Below, piece by piece: positions 17,204 to 25,933 of a stretch of 37,486 nucleotides of DNA. The first letter of the stretch is position 1. Each line of letters begins with the position of its first letter. The notes below the pieces were generated by a model. That model saw only the letters and a list, made by a program, of their open reading frames with translations. It did not search any database and had not been told where the DNA came from. A program made the position numbers and the translations under genes. The DNA is from Candidatus Omnitrophota bacterium (GTDB taxonomy: Bacteria > Omnitrophota > Gorgyraeia > Gorgyraeales > Gorgyraeaceae), in assembly GCA_018824725.1 (NCBI GenBank), contig JAHJGB010000126.1, forward strand, positions 1 to 37,486. Direction: 5' to 3'.

Positions 17204-17270
17204 GCAGGTTTCAACCTGCCTATTTATGAAGGCCTTTGCGACAATATTGTAGGGCACACTTTAGTGTGCC
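17186..17270. repeat. Element D copy 1 (nested hairpin + GTAGGG hairpin) at argB 3' end
   Basis: GCAAAGGCC...GGCCTTTGC outer arms (17187-17195/17231-17239), TAGGCAGGTT tc AACCTGCCTA inner arms, then GGCACACT tt AGTGTGCC. Confidence 0.9.
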
Positions 17271-17286
17271 AATCTAAGGGAATGAT

Positions 17287-18465
17287 ATGAATACGAAAGA
17301 AGTGATAGCGCAGCATGACAAATATGTGATGTGTACTTACACTAGGATTCCGACAGTAATAGTTAAAGGCAAAGGCCTTAAGGTATGGGACCTGGACGGG
17401 AATGAGTATCTGGATTTTTTCCCTGGATGGGCGGTTACAGGACTGGGCCATTGCCATCCAAAAGTGATAAGCGCTGTAAGAAATCATCTTAAAAAAATAA
17501 TTCACGTGTCCAATAACTATTACAACGTGCTTCAGGCTAAGCTGGCCCAGAAAATAATAGAAAATTCTTTTGAAGGAAAGGTTTTTTTCTGCAATAGCGG
17601 AGCAGAGGCAAACGAAGGCGCGATAAAATTGGCGAGGGCTTACGGTAATGCCAGGGGCGGCAGGAATGAAATAATTACAATGGAAAATTCTTTCCACGGA
17701 AGGACACTGGCTACAATAACAGCCACTGCGCAGCCGAAATACCAGAAAGGGTTTGAGCCATTGCCGCTCGGGTTTAAATACGTTGCTTTTAATGACCTTA
17801 AGGCAATCGAAAATGCTATTACAGATAAGACAATAGCTATAATGCTGGAACCTATTCAGGGAGAAGGCGGAATAAATGTGGCCGGAGAGAGTTATATAAA
17901 ATCTCTCCGGGAACTTTGCGACAAAAAAGACTTGGTTTTGATTTTTGACGAGGTTCAAACAGGCGTGGGCAGGACAGGCAAGATGTTTTGTTTTGAGCAT
18001 TATGGCATAACGCCTGATGTTATGACCCTTGCCAAAGCCCTGGGCGGAGGATTGCCCATAGGCGCGATGGTTGCAGGCAAGAAATTTGCAGATATACTGA
18101 AACCCGGCATGCACGCGTCTACGTTCGGAGGAAGCCCTATTGCCTGTAGCGCCGCTTTAGCTGTTTTTGAAGCTATCCAAAAAGAAAAACTTCTTTCGAA
18201 TACAGTTAAGATGGGCGGATATTTATCGGAGAAGCTCGATGAATTAAAAAAGAAGAAGCCTATCATGAAGGAAATAAGGGGCAAAGGCCTTATGCTGGGG
18301 ATAGAGCTTACTATCCCCGGAAAAGAGATTGTGGAAAAATGTTTCAAAGAACGCCTTTTGATAAATTGCACGCATGATAAGGTTTTAAGGATAATGCCGG
18401 GCATGATAGTGACGAAGAAACAGATTGATAAAGCAGTAGAAATTTTAGACAAGGTGATGACATGA
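17287..18465 (+). CDS. argD: Acetylornithine aminotransferase
   Basis: LWDLDGNEYLDFFPGWAVTGLGHCHP-type motif, FCNSGAEANEGAIKLAR, LIFDEVQTGVGRTG, STFGGSPIACSAAL. Confidence 0.92.
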   Translation: MNTKEVIAQHDKYVMCTYTRIPTVIVKGKGLKVWDLDGNEYLDFFPGWAVTGLGHCHPKVISAVRNHLKKIIHVSNNYYNVLQAKLAQKIIENSFEGKVFFCNSGAEANEGAIKLARAYGNARGGRNEIITMENSFHGRTLATITATAQPKYQKGFEPLPLGFKYVAFNDLKAIENAITDKTIAIMLEPIQGEGGINVAGESYIKSLRELCDKKDLVLIFDEVQTGVGRTGKMFCFEHYGITPDVMTLAKALGGGLPIGAMVAGKKFADILKPGMHASTFGGSPIACSAALAVFEAIQKEKLLSNTVKMGGYLSEKLDELKKKKPIMKEIRGKGLMLGIELTIPGKEIVEKCFKERLLINCTHDKVLRIMPGMIVTKKQIDKAVEILDKVMT

Positions 18466-19352
18466 AAAAGGATTTATTGACGATCAATGATCTAAGCGCT
18501 AACGAAATAAACGAGATATTCAAACTTGCAGGCGAATTAAAGGAAAAAAGGCAGGGTTTCGGAGAGCCGCTTAAAGGAAAGACCCTCGGGCTTATATTTG
18601 AAAAACCGTCCAACAGGACCAGGGTTTCTTTTGAAGTGGGGATAACAGAGCTCGGAGGCCACGCAATATATCTCGGGTCATATGAGATAGACCTTGGCAA
18701 ACGCGAATCTCCGAAGGATGTGGCAAAAGTGCTTTCCAGGTATTTGAATGGCATTATCGCAAGGACGTTTTCGCATAAGACAGTGGTGGAGCTTGCAAAA
18801 TATTCTTCGATACCTGTAATAAACGGGCTTACTGATTATCAGCATCCTTGCCAGGCGCTGAGCGATTTATTCACTATAAAGGAGAAAAAGGGCCTGGAGG
18901 GCATTACAGTGGCATTTATCGGAGACGGGAATAATGTCCTGAACTCGCTTTTATATATCTGTCATAAGATGGGAATAAAGATCAATGCTGCGTGTCCTAA
19001 AGGATATGAGCCGGATAAGGATGTATTAAAAGACGTGGCTGGTACTGCAAAAATATTTAATGTGCCTAGTGATGCTGTGAAAGGCGCAGACGTTATTTAC
19101 ACAGACGTATGGACCAGCATGGGACAGGAAAAAGAATACAGGAAAAGGCTCAAGGTATTTAAAAAATATCAGATAAATTCAGAACTTGTGAAGTTTGCAA
19201 ATAAAGACGCCATAGTGCTGCATTGCCTACCTGCGCACAGGGGCCAGGAGATTACAGATGATGTTATGGACGGGCCTCAGTCTATGGTACTGGACCAGGC
19301 AGAAAACAGGCTTCATGTGCAGAAAGCGATACTTGTAAAACTTTTAAAATAA
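18462..19352 (+). CDS. argF: Ornithine carbamoyltransferase
   Basis: FEKPSNRTRVSFEVGITELGGHAIYL, HPCQALSDLFTI, VLHCLPAHRGQEITDDV; ATGA overlap with argD. Confidence 0.96.
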   Translation: MKKDLLTINDLSANEINEIFKLAGELKEKRQGFGEPLKGKTLGLIFEKPSNRTRVSFEVGITELGGHAIYLGSYEIDLGKRESPKDVAKVLSRYLNGIIARTFSHKTVVELAKYSSIPVINGLTDYQHPCQALSDLFTIKEKKGLEGITVAFIGDGNNVLNSLLYICHKMGIKINAACPKGYEPDKDVLKDVAGTAKIFNVPSDAVKGADVIYTDVWTSMGQEKEYRKRLKVFKKYQINSELVKFANKDAIVLHCLPAHRGQEITDDVMDGPQSMVLDQAENRLHVQKAILVKLLK

Positions 19353-19363
19353 AGGGGTTTAAA

Positions 19364-20536
19364 ATGAATAAGAAAGTTGTTCTTGCATATTCAGGCGGGC
19401 TGGATACATCTGTCGCAGTGGCTTGGCTTAGCGATAAAGGTTATGATGTGATTGCCTATATGGCTGATGTGGGCCAGGGAGGCGATTACGAAAAACTAAA
19501 GAAAAGGGCGCTCGCGGCAGGCGCTAAAAAGGTTATTATCGAAGACCTTAAAGAAGAATTCGCAAAGGATTTTGTATTTATGTCTTTAAAATCAGGCGCT
19601 GTTTATGAATCAAAATACCTTCTTGCGACTGCGCTTTCCAGGCCTATTATCGCAAAAGGCCTTGTAGAGGCTGCGAAGAAGGAAAAAGCTGATTCTGTTG
19701 CTCACGGCTGCACAGGAAAAGGCAATGACCAGGTCAGGTTTGAGGTTACAGTTATGGCGCTTGCGCCTGAATTGAAGATAATAGCGCCTCTGAGGGAGTG
19801 GCATATGTACTCCAGGGAAGAAGAGATAGAATATGCCAAGGAAAATAATATACAAATTGATACCACGAAGGAGAGCCCTTACAGCCTGGATAAAAATATC
19901 TGGGGGATGTCTATAGAATGCGGCATTTTGGAAGATCCATGGAACGAGCCGCCTGAAGACGCCTACCAGATGACGATTGATCCGAATAAAGCGCCTTCGA
20001 AGCCGGCGTATGTAGAAATTGAATTCGAGAAAGGCGTTCCTGTAAAACTCAACGCTAAAAAATACAAGCCAGTTGAACTGGTATTGAAATTAAACGAGAT
20101 GGGCGGCAAAAACGGGATCGGAAGGACTGACCTGGTGGAAAACAGGCTCGTGGGAATAAAATCAAGGGAGATTTACGAAGCGCCTGGCGCATGGATTCTA
20201 TATCACGCCCATAAAGACCTGGAAAGCCTTGTGCTGGACAGGGAACTCCTGCATTTTAAAGAAATAATCGCTTTAAAATACGCAGAGCTTATTTATTACG
20301 GTTTATGGTTCACGCCTTTAAAAAAGGCATTGGACGCATTTATAAACGATACCCAAAAATATGTCGCAGGTACTGTAAAAGTGAAATTATTAAAAGGCGT
20401 TGCAAGCGTTGTTTCAAGGAAATCGCCGTATTCATTATATAAGAGTGAAATGGCTACGTACGAAAAGGGCGATAAGTTTGACAGGTCCATAGCTGAAGGA
20501 TTTATAAAAGTGTGGGGCATGCCTTATAAGAAATAA
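19364..20536 (+). CDS. argG: Argininosuccinate synthase
   Basis: VVLAYSGGLDTSVAVAWL, HGCTGKGNDQVRFE, GRTDLVENRLVGIKSREIYEAPGAWIL. Confidence 0.97.
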   Translation: MNKKVVLAYSGGLDTSVAVAWLSDKGYDVIAYMADVGQGGDYEKLKKRALAAGAKKVIIEDLKEEFAKDFVFMSLKSGAVYESKYLLATALSRPIIAKGLVEAAKKEKADSVAHGCTGKGNDQVRFEVTVMALAPELKIIAPLREWHMYSREEEIEYAKENNIQIDTTKESPYSLDKNIWGMSIECGILEDPWNEPPEDAYQMTIDPNKAPSKPAYVEIEFEKGVPVKLNAKKYKPVELVLKLNEMGGKNGIGRTDLVENRLVGIKSREIYEAPGAWILYHAHKDLESLVLDRELLHFKEIIALKYAELIYYGLWFTPLKKALDAFINDTQKYVAGTVKVKLLKGVASVVSRKSPYSLYKSEMATYEKGDKFDRSIAEGFIKVWGMPYKK

Positions 20537-20549
20537 AGACAAATGCTGC

Positions 20550-20578
20550 GTAGGAGAGGGTTTAAAACCCTCCCCTAC
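20550..20578. repeat. GTAGG...CCTAC hairpin between argG and argH
   Basis: GTAGGAGAGGGTTT a AAACCCTCCCCTAC, one mismatch in 14 pairs. Confidence 0.8.
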
Positions 20579-20598
20579 AATATGCCAAAAGGATATTT

Positions 20599-21960
20599 AT
20601 GAAAAATAAATTATGGGGCGGAAGGTTTAATAAAAAGACAAATCCTTTGGTCGAAGAATTCACTAAGTCAATTCAGTTTGATAAAAAATTAGCTGAATAT
20701 GACTGCCTGGGTAGCATTGCGCACGCTAAAATGCTTGGCAAGTGCAATATTATACCGAAAAAAGATGCGGCTAAAATTGTTTCAGGTTTGAATTTTATTT
20801 TAAGCCAGATTGAAAAAGGTTTGTTCAAAATAGACTCAAACGCTGAGGACATCCATACCGTGATACAGAATGCGTTGGATAAAAAAATAGGCAAGCCTGC
20901 CGGGATGTTGCATACCGCAAGGAGCAGGAATGACCAGGTGTCTTTAGGCACAAGGATGTATTGCAAGAAAGAAATAGATTCTATAGCCGCGCTTTTAAAA
21001 GGGTTAAAGGATTCTATAAAGAGTTTTGCAAAAAAGAATATAGATGTAGTCGTGCCTGGCTTCACGCATCTTCAAAATGCCCAGCCGGTACTATTGAGCC
21101 ATCAGATGATGGCTTATTGCGAGATGCTCGGAAGGGATATGGACAGGCTTAGCGATTGCAAAAAAAGGCTGGATGTTTTGCCTCTTGGTTCATGCGCGAT
21201 AAGCGGCACAAGTTTAGCCATAGACAGGAATTTTACGGCTAAAGAGCTGGGATTTTCAAAGGTTTCATCGAACAGCATGGATGCTGTGAGCGACAGGGAC
21301 TTTGTTATAGAAATTATATCCGTCCTGGCAATCTTGGGGATGCACCTTTCCAGGATGTCCGAGGATTTTATTATACTGAATTCACAGGGCTTCGGCATTC
21401 TGGATATAGGCGATGAATTCTGCACCGGTTCCAGCATGATGCCGCAGAAGAAAAATCCTGATGTGCTGGAACTCGTAAGGGGTAAATGTGGCGTGCTTTA
21501 CGGAAGCCTGGTAGAGGTCGCGACTATTATGAAAGGCCTTCCGCTTACATACAATAGGGACATGCAGCTGGACAAAGAGCCCTTGTTCAAGTCGATAGAA
21601 ACCATAGAAAGCTCTCTCGAAGTTTTAACAGCCCTGTTTAAGAGCTTAAAGGTCAATAAAGACAGGGCAGGCGAGCTTTTACAGGATGAGTCTATTTATG
21701 CTACAGACATAATGGAATATCTTGTAAAAAAGGGAATACCGCTTAAGGAAAGCCATGATATCGCAGGCAAGATTGTGGCGTACGCTCTTCAAAGGAAATT
21801 GAAATTATCGGAGATTTCATTGAGAGAGCTCAGGTTTTTCAGTTCAAAATTTAATAAAGATGTTTACAGGCTTTTAGACGCTGGAGAGTCAGTCAGTTTG
21901 AAAAACTCTTTCGGCGGCACAAGCCAAAAACAGGTAAAGAAACAATTAAAACATGCATGA
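20599..21960 (+). CDS. argH: Argininosuccinate lyase
   Basis: LWGGRFNKKTNPLVEEFTKSI, TARSRNDQVSLGTRMY, GSSMMPQKKNPDVLELVRGK. Confidence 0.97.
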   Translation: MKNKLWGGRFNKKTNPLVEEFTKSIQFDKKLAEYDCLGSIAHAKMLGKCNIIPKKDAAKIVSGLNFILSQIEKGLFKIDSNAEDIHTVIQNALDKKIGKPAGMLHTARSRNDQVSLGTRMYCKKEIDSIAALLKGLKDSIKSFAKKNIDVVVPGFTHLQNAQPVLLSHQMMAYCEMLGRDMDRLSDCKKRLDVLPLGSCAISGTSLAIDRNFTAKELGFSKVSSNSMDAVSDRDFVIEIISVLAILGMHLSRMSEDFIILNSQGFGILDIGDEFCTGSSMMPQKKNPDVLELVRGKCGVLYGSLVEVATIMKGLPLTYNRDMQLDKEPLFKSIETIESSLEVLTALFKSLKVNKDRAGELLQDESIYATDIMEYLVKKGIPLKESHDIAGKIVAYALQRKLKLSEISLRELRFFSSKFNKDVYRLLDAGESVSLKNSFGGTSQKQVKKQLKHA

Positions 21961-23203
21961 CTTTAATTACAAACATAATAATCTTTATTGCGAGTCTGTA
22001 AGCATAGAAGAGCTGGCCGGAAAATACGGTACGCCGCTTTATGTCTATAGCCGCAATACCCTGATAAGCCATTACAGAAAAATAAAAGAGGCCTTTAGCG
22101 CGATTAATCCTCTGATATGTTTTTCAATGAAGGCTAATTCAAACTTCAGTATCTGTAAAGCCCTTGTAAAAGAAGGCGCAGGGCTGGATATTGTCTCAGG
22201 AGGAGAACTTTACAGGGCGTTAAAAACAGGAGTAGCTTCTAAAAAAATAGTATACGCCGGAGTCGGTAAAACAGAAAAAGAGATAGAAATAGCCATAAGG
22301 CATCATATATTTTTCTTTAATGTCGAGTCGATTCCTGAGCTTGAGTTAATAAATAAAGTTGCAGCCAGGCTTGGGATACAGCAGAAAGTGGCTATCCGAA
22401 TCAATCCTGACGTAAAAGCCAGCACACATAAATATATCACAACAGGCCATGGAGAGAATAAATTCGGGATTGATTTTGAAACTGCCAGGAAAATATTTCT
22501 GGAAAGAAACAGATATAAAAATCTTAGCATATCCGGCATCCATATGCATATCGGTTCGCAGATAGTAGAAGCCGGGCCTTTTATCAGGGCTATGGAAAGG
22601 GTGGTGGATTTCATAAGAGACCTGGAAAGCCATGGAGCAGGCGTCAGGTGGCTTAATATAGGCGGCGGGCTTGGTATAATATATTCCGAGGAGCGTCCGC
22701 AAACCGCCAAAGAATATGCAAAAGCTGTTTTACCCGTACTTAAAAAAGCCAAGGCCAATATTATTATGGAACCTGGCAGGTTTATCGCGGGAAACGCAGG
22801 CGTTCTTGTAACAAAAGTTCAGTATATAAAAGAAACGCCCAGAAAAAAATTCGCGATTGTTGATGCCGGGATGAACGACCTCATAAGGCCGAACCTTTAT
22901 GGCGCGTATCATGAGATATTGCCGGTAAAATCCTGCTCTTATTCAAATTCCGAAGAGATTAAAATTTTTGATGTGGTCGGGCCCATATGCGAAAGCGGAG
23001 ATTTTTTAGGCAAAGATAGAAAATTTATAGGCCTTAAAGAAGGAGATTTATTAAGCGTCATGGGAGCCGGGGCGTATGGATTTAGCATGTCCAGCAATTA
23101 CAATTCAAGGCCCAGGGTTAGTGAGGTTATGGTAGATGGCTCTAAGGTAAAACTTATAAGAAGCAGAGAAACATACGAAGACTTGATTCGCACCGAACTA
23201 TAA
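21953..23203 (+). CDS. lysA: Diaminopimelate decarboxylase
   Basis: GTPLYVYSRNTLISHYR, FSMKANSNFSICKAL, GSQIVEAGPF, EPGRFIAGNAGVLVT, GPICESGDFL; overlaps argH. Confidence 0.96.
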   Translation: MHDFNYKHNNLYCESVSIEELAGKYGTPLYVYSRNTLISHYRKIKEAFSAINPLICFSMKANSNFSICKALVKEGAGLDIVSGGELYRALKTGVASKKIVYAGVGKTEKEIEIAIRHHIFFFNVESIPELELINKVAARLGIQQKVAIRINPDVKASTHKYITTGHGENKFGIDFETARKIFLERNRYKNLSISGIHMHIGSQIVEAGPFIRAMERVVDFIRDLESHGAGVRWLNIGGGLGIIYSEERPQTAKEYAKAVLPVLKKAKANIIMEPGRFIAGNAGVLVTKVQYIKETPRKKFAIVDAGMNDLIRPNLYGAYHEILPVKSCSYSNSEEIKIFDVVGPICESGDFLGKDRKFIGLKEGDLLSVMGAGAYGFSMSSNYNSRPRVSEVMVDGSKVKLIRSRETYEDLIRTEL

Positions 23204-23236
23204 TTTCAACATTGCGGAGTATCCGGGAGATAGTAG

Positions 23237-24097
23237 ATGGTAAAAGTGAATTTTACAAAAATGGTTGGGGCTGGGAATGATTTTGCGGTAATTGACTCCG
23301 GACTCAAAGGCCTGAATGCGCTTGCAAAAAGATTGTGCGATAGAAAGACCGGAATCGGCGCTGACGGGATGCTTGTACTGGAGAAATCAAAGATAGCTGA
23401 TTTCAGGATGTGCATATTCAACGCAAACGGCAGCGAGGCAGAGATGTGCGGCAATGGATTGCGATGCGCAATATTATATGTAAAAACATATGGGCGCGTA
23501 AGCGCACAAGCGCATAAGGGCATAAGTAAAAGATTTAAGGTGGAAACAAAAGCCGGGTTATACGATGGCGAGATAACTGCCAAAGATAGGGTTAAAATAA
23601 AGATGGAAGAGCCCAGGGATTTAAAATTAGATTTTCCTATCAATGTGAACGGCAGAGAAATAAAAGCGAATTTTATAAATACAGGCGTGCCTCATACAGT
23701 AGTTTTTGTAGAAGGGCTGGATAAGATAAACGTGGATTCCATAGGTTCGCAGATAAGGTATCATGATGAATTTAAGCCAAAAGGGTCTAATGTAAATTTT
23801 GTAGAGACAATAGATAACAGCAATATAAAGATACGTACTTATGAGAGAGGTGTGGAGGGAGAGACCCTTGCGTGCGGAACAGGGTCTGTGGCGTCGGCAA
23901 TAATTAGCAGGGTAAAAGGTGAAGCTCCGAACCACTTACTTCGTTCGGGTACGGGGCATGGGTTAAGGGTAAAGGTAAATGTGCATACAAAAGGCGGGGT
24001 TCTAAAAGTGGAATTTGATAATATAAAGAATAAAATTAAGAATGTTTATCTGGAAGGCGAAGCTAAAATCGTATTCCAAGGGGGTATTTATGTTTGA
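23237..24097 (+). CDS. dapF: Diaminopimelate epimerase (with two apparent insertions)
   Basis: FTKMVGAGNDFAVID, NANGSEAEMCGNGLRCA, NTGVPHTVVFVE, ERGVEGETLACGTGSVASA. Confidence 0.95.
   Translation: MVKVNFTKMVGAGNDFAVIDSGLKGLNALAKRLCDRKTGIGADGMLVLEKSKIADFRMCIFNANGSEAEMCGNGLRCAILYVKTYGRVSAQAHKGISKRFKVETKAGLYDGEITAKDRVKIKMEEPRDLKLDFPINVNGREIKANFINTGVPHTVVFVEGLDKINVDSIGSQIRYHDEFKPKGSNVNFVETIDNSNIKIRTYERGVEGETLACGTGSVASAIISRVKGEAPNHLLRSGTGHGLRVKVNVHTKGGVLKVEFDNIKNKIKNVYLEGEAKIVFQGGIYV
23502..23536 (+). repeat. In-frame coding insert in dapF: gcgcacaagcgcataagggcataag-taaaagattt
   Basis: Nearly matches the truA insert: AQAHKGISKRFK (dapF) versus AQGHKGTSKRLK (truA). Confidence 0.8.
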
Positions 24098-24962
24098 AGG
24101 CGCAATGGTTGCATTGGTAACGCCTTTTAAAAAAGGCAAAGTAGATGAAAAAAAATTAGCAGAACTTGTGGAATTCCATATAAAAAACGGGACAAGCGGC
24201 ATTGTGCCATGCGGCACAACGGGCGAATCCGCAACGCTTTCTTATGAAGAGCACGACAGGGTCATAGAAATTGTCATAGGAGCCGCTAATAAAAAGATAA
24301 AAGTTATTGCGGGGACAGGCTCAAACAGCACCGCGGAAGCTTTGATGCTTACAGAGCACGCAAAAAAAGCAGGCGCAGATGCATCGCTGCAAGTCTCTCC
24401 TTATTACAACAAACCAACGCAGGAGGGGCTTTATCTGCATTTTAAGGCAATAGCGGAAGAAGTCGATCTTCCCATGATTGTTTATAATATTGCTTCAAGG
24501 ACAGGCGTGAATATAGAGCCTGAGACAATGGCCAGGATAAGCAAAGTAAAAAATATAGTCGGAGTGAAAGAATCAAGCGGAAATCTGGAACAGATGGCCA
24601 GGATACGTTATTTATGCGGAGAGAAATTTGACCTCATATCAGGGGATGATGGGCTCACTCTGCCTTTAATGGCAATAGGCGGGACAGGCGTTATATCGGT
24701 TGTAAATAATATCGTGCCCAAAGATGTGGCAGATATGGTGGCGAAATTCAAAAAAGGGGATCTGGAAGGCGCAAGAAAATTGCATTATAAGCTTTTGCCT
24801 TTGGTAAAAGCGGTATTCTTGGAAACCAATCCAATACCTGTTAAGACGGCAATGAGCCTTATGGGCATGATAGAGCCTGGATTAAGGCTGCCTTTATGCT
24901 CGATGGCTGAAGCAAATTTAGAAAAACTTAAAAAAGCGCTCGAGGATTACGGCCTGCTCTAA
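24090..24962 (+). CDS. dapA: 4-hydroxy-tetrahydrodipicolinate synthase
   Basis: MFEGAMVALVTPFKKGKVDEKKL, GTTGESATLSYEEH, SPYYNKPTQEGLYLHF, YNIASRTGVNI, GVKESSGNLEQ. ATG 24090 overlaps the dapF stop; the ORF-track start 24042 is too early. Confidence 0.96.
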   Translation: MFEGAMVALVTPFKKGKVDEKKLAELVEFHIKNGTSGIVPCGTTGESATLSYEEHDRVIEIVIGAANKKIKVIAGTGSNSTAEALMLTEHAKKAGADASLQVSPYYNKPTQEGLYLHFKAIAEEVDLPMIVYNIASRTGVNIEPETMARISKVKNIVGVKESSGNLEQMARIRYLCGEKFDLISGDDGLTLPLMAIGGTGVISVVNNIVPKDVADMVAKFKKGDLEGARKLHYKLLPLVKAVFLETNPIPVKTAMSLMGMIEPGLRLPLCSMAEANLEKLKKALEDYGLL

Positions 24963-24969
24963 ACAAGTA

Positions 24970-25002
24970 GGGAGCCCGACTCCCGATGGGAGTCGGGCTC
25001 CC
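24970..25002. repeat. Palindrome family C copy 4
   Basis: GGGAGCCCGACTCCC gat GGGAGTCGGGCTCCC, perfect 15-bp arms. Confidence 0.9.
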
Positions 25003-25051
25003 ATAGTGAATAAACGACTTTGTTGAATTTCTTTTAAAAGGAGAAGAGATA

Positions 25052-25795
25052 ATGGTGAGGATTATTATAAGCGGGATATCGGGCAGGATGGGGGCCAGGA
25101 TCGGGGCGCTTGCCAGCCAGGATAAAAATTTTGAAATAGCAGGAGCTGTTGAGGCTTCTTCCAGTCCGGCGGTGGGGAAAGACATAGGAGAGATCATTTC
25201 TGCCGGGAAAATAGGCAAAAAGGTGGAATCTGATTTTAATAAAATCGCTGGGACTTGCGATGTTTTGATAGAATTTACAGCGCCCCTAGCTACCTTGGAA
25301 CACCTGGAAACAGCGGTTAAGAATAAAAAAGCCATGGTCATAGGGACTACGGGATTTTCCAAAGACGAAGTAGAAAAGATTAAAGATGCTTCCAAAAAAA
25401 TGCCAGTTGTTTTTTCTCCGAATATGAGCGTAGGCGCTAATCTGATGTTTAAAATCACAGAAGAAGTTGCCAGGGCTCTGGGAGAGGATTACGAGATAGA
25501 GATAGTGGAAGCCCATCATAATCAGAAAAAAGATGCTCCGAGCGGGACAGCTAAACGGTTGGGTGAGGCTGTTTCTAAAGCAAAAGGCAAAACGCCTCCC
25601 ATTCATTCTATAAGGCTGGGAGATATAGTAGGAGACCATACTGTTATATTCGCAGGCAAGGCAGAAAGAATAGAATTGACGCACAGGGCTCATTCCAGGG
25701 ATGCGTTTGCAAAAGGCTCGCTGGATGCGGCAAAGTTTTTAGCAGGCAAAAAGCCCGGGCTTTATACTATGGCAGATGTTATAGAGATAAAGTAA
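25052..25795 (+). CDS. dapB: 4-hydroxy-tetrahydrodipicolinate reductase
   Basis: RIIISGISGRMGARIGALAS, GTTGFSKDEVEKI, PNMSVGANLMFKI, EAHHNQKKDAPSGTAKRLGE. Confidence 0.96.
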   Translation: MVRIIISGISGRMGARIGALASQDKNFEIAGAVEASSSPAVGKDIGEIISAGKIGKKVESDFNKIAGTCDVLIEFTAPLATLEHLETAVKNKKAMVIGTTGFSKDEVEKIKDASKKMPVVFSPNMSVGANLMFKITEEVARALGEDYEIEIVEAHHNQKKDAPSGTAKRLGEAVSKAKGKTPPIHSIRLGDIVGDHTVIFAGKAERIELTHRAHSRDAFAKGSLDAAKFLAGKKPGLYTMADVIEIK

Positions 25796-25917
25796 AAAGT
25801 CAAAAGTAAAAAGGTAAAACCAAAACTCAAAAGTTAAAATTAAAGAATAGAAAGCCAGCAAAGAGAATAAAATTTTTAATTGTGGTTTTGACTTTTTCAT
25901 TTTTACTTTTGAGTTAA
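25794..25917. repeat. AT-rich MITE-like element E copy 1 (upstream of dapL)
   Basis: Left end aaagtcaaaagtaaaaaggtaaaaccaaaactcaaaagttaaaatta; right end aatttttaattgtggttttgactttttcatttttacttttgagtt, roughly its inverted complement; repeated at 27114-27232. Confidence 0.82.
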
Positions 25918-25933
25918 TAGAGGGTGAAGAGAA

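Noticed and set aside
17224-18114. 296-aa minus-strand ORF
   Set aside because: Lies antisense to strongly supported argD, has no recognisable domain and low-complexity Cys/His/Phe-rich composition; an antisense shadow ORF.
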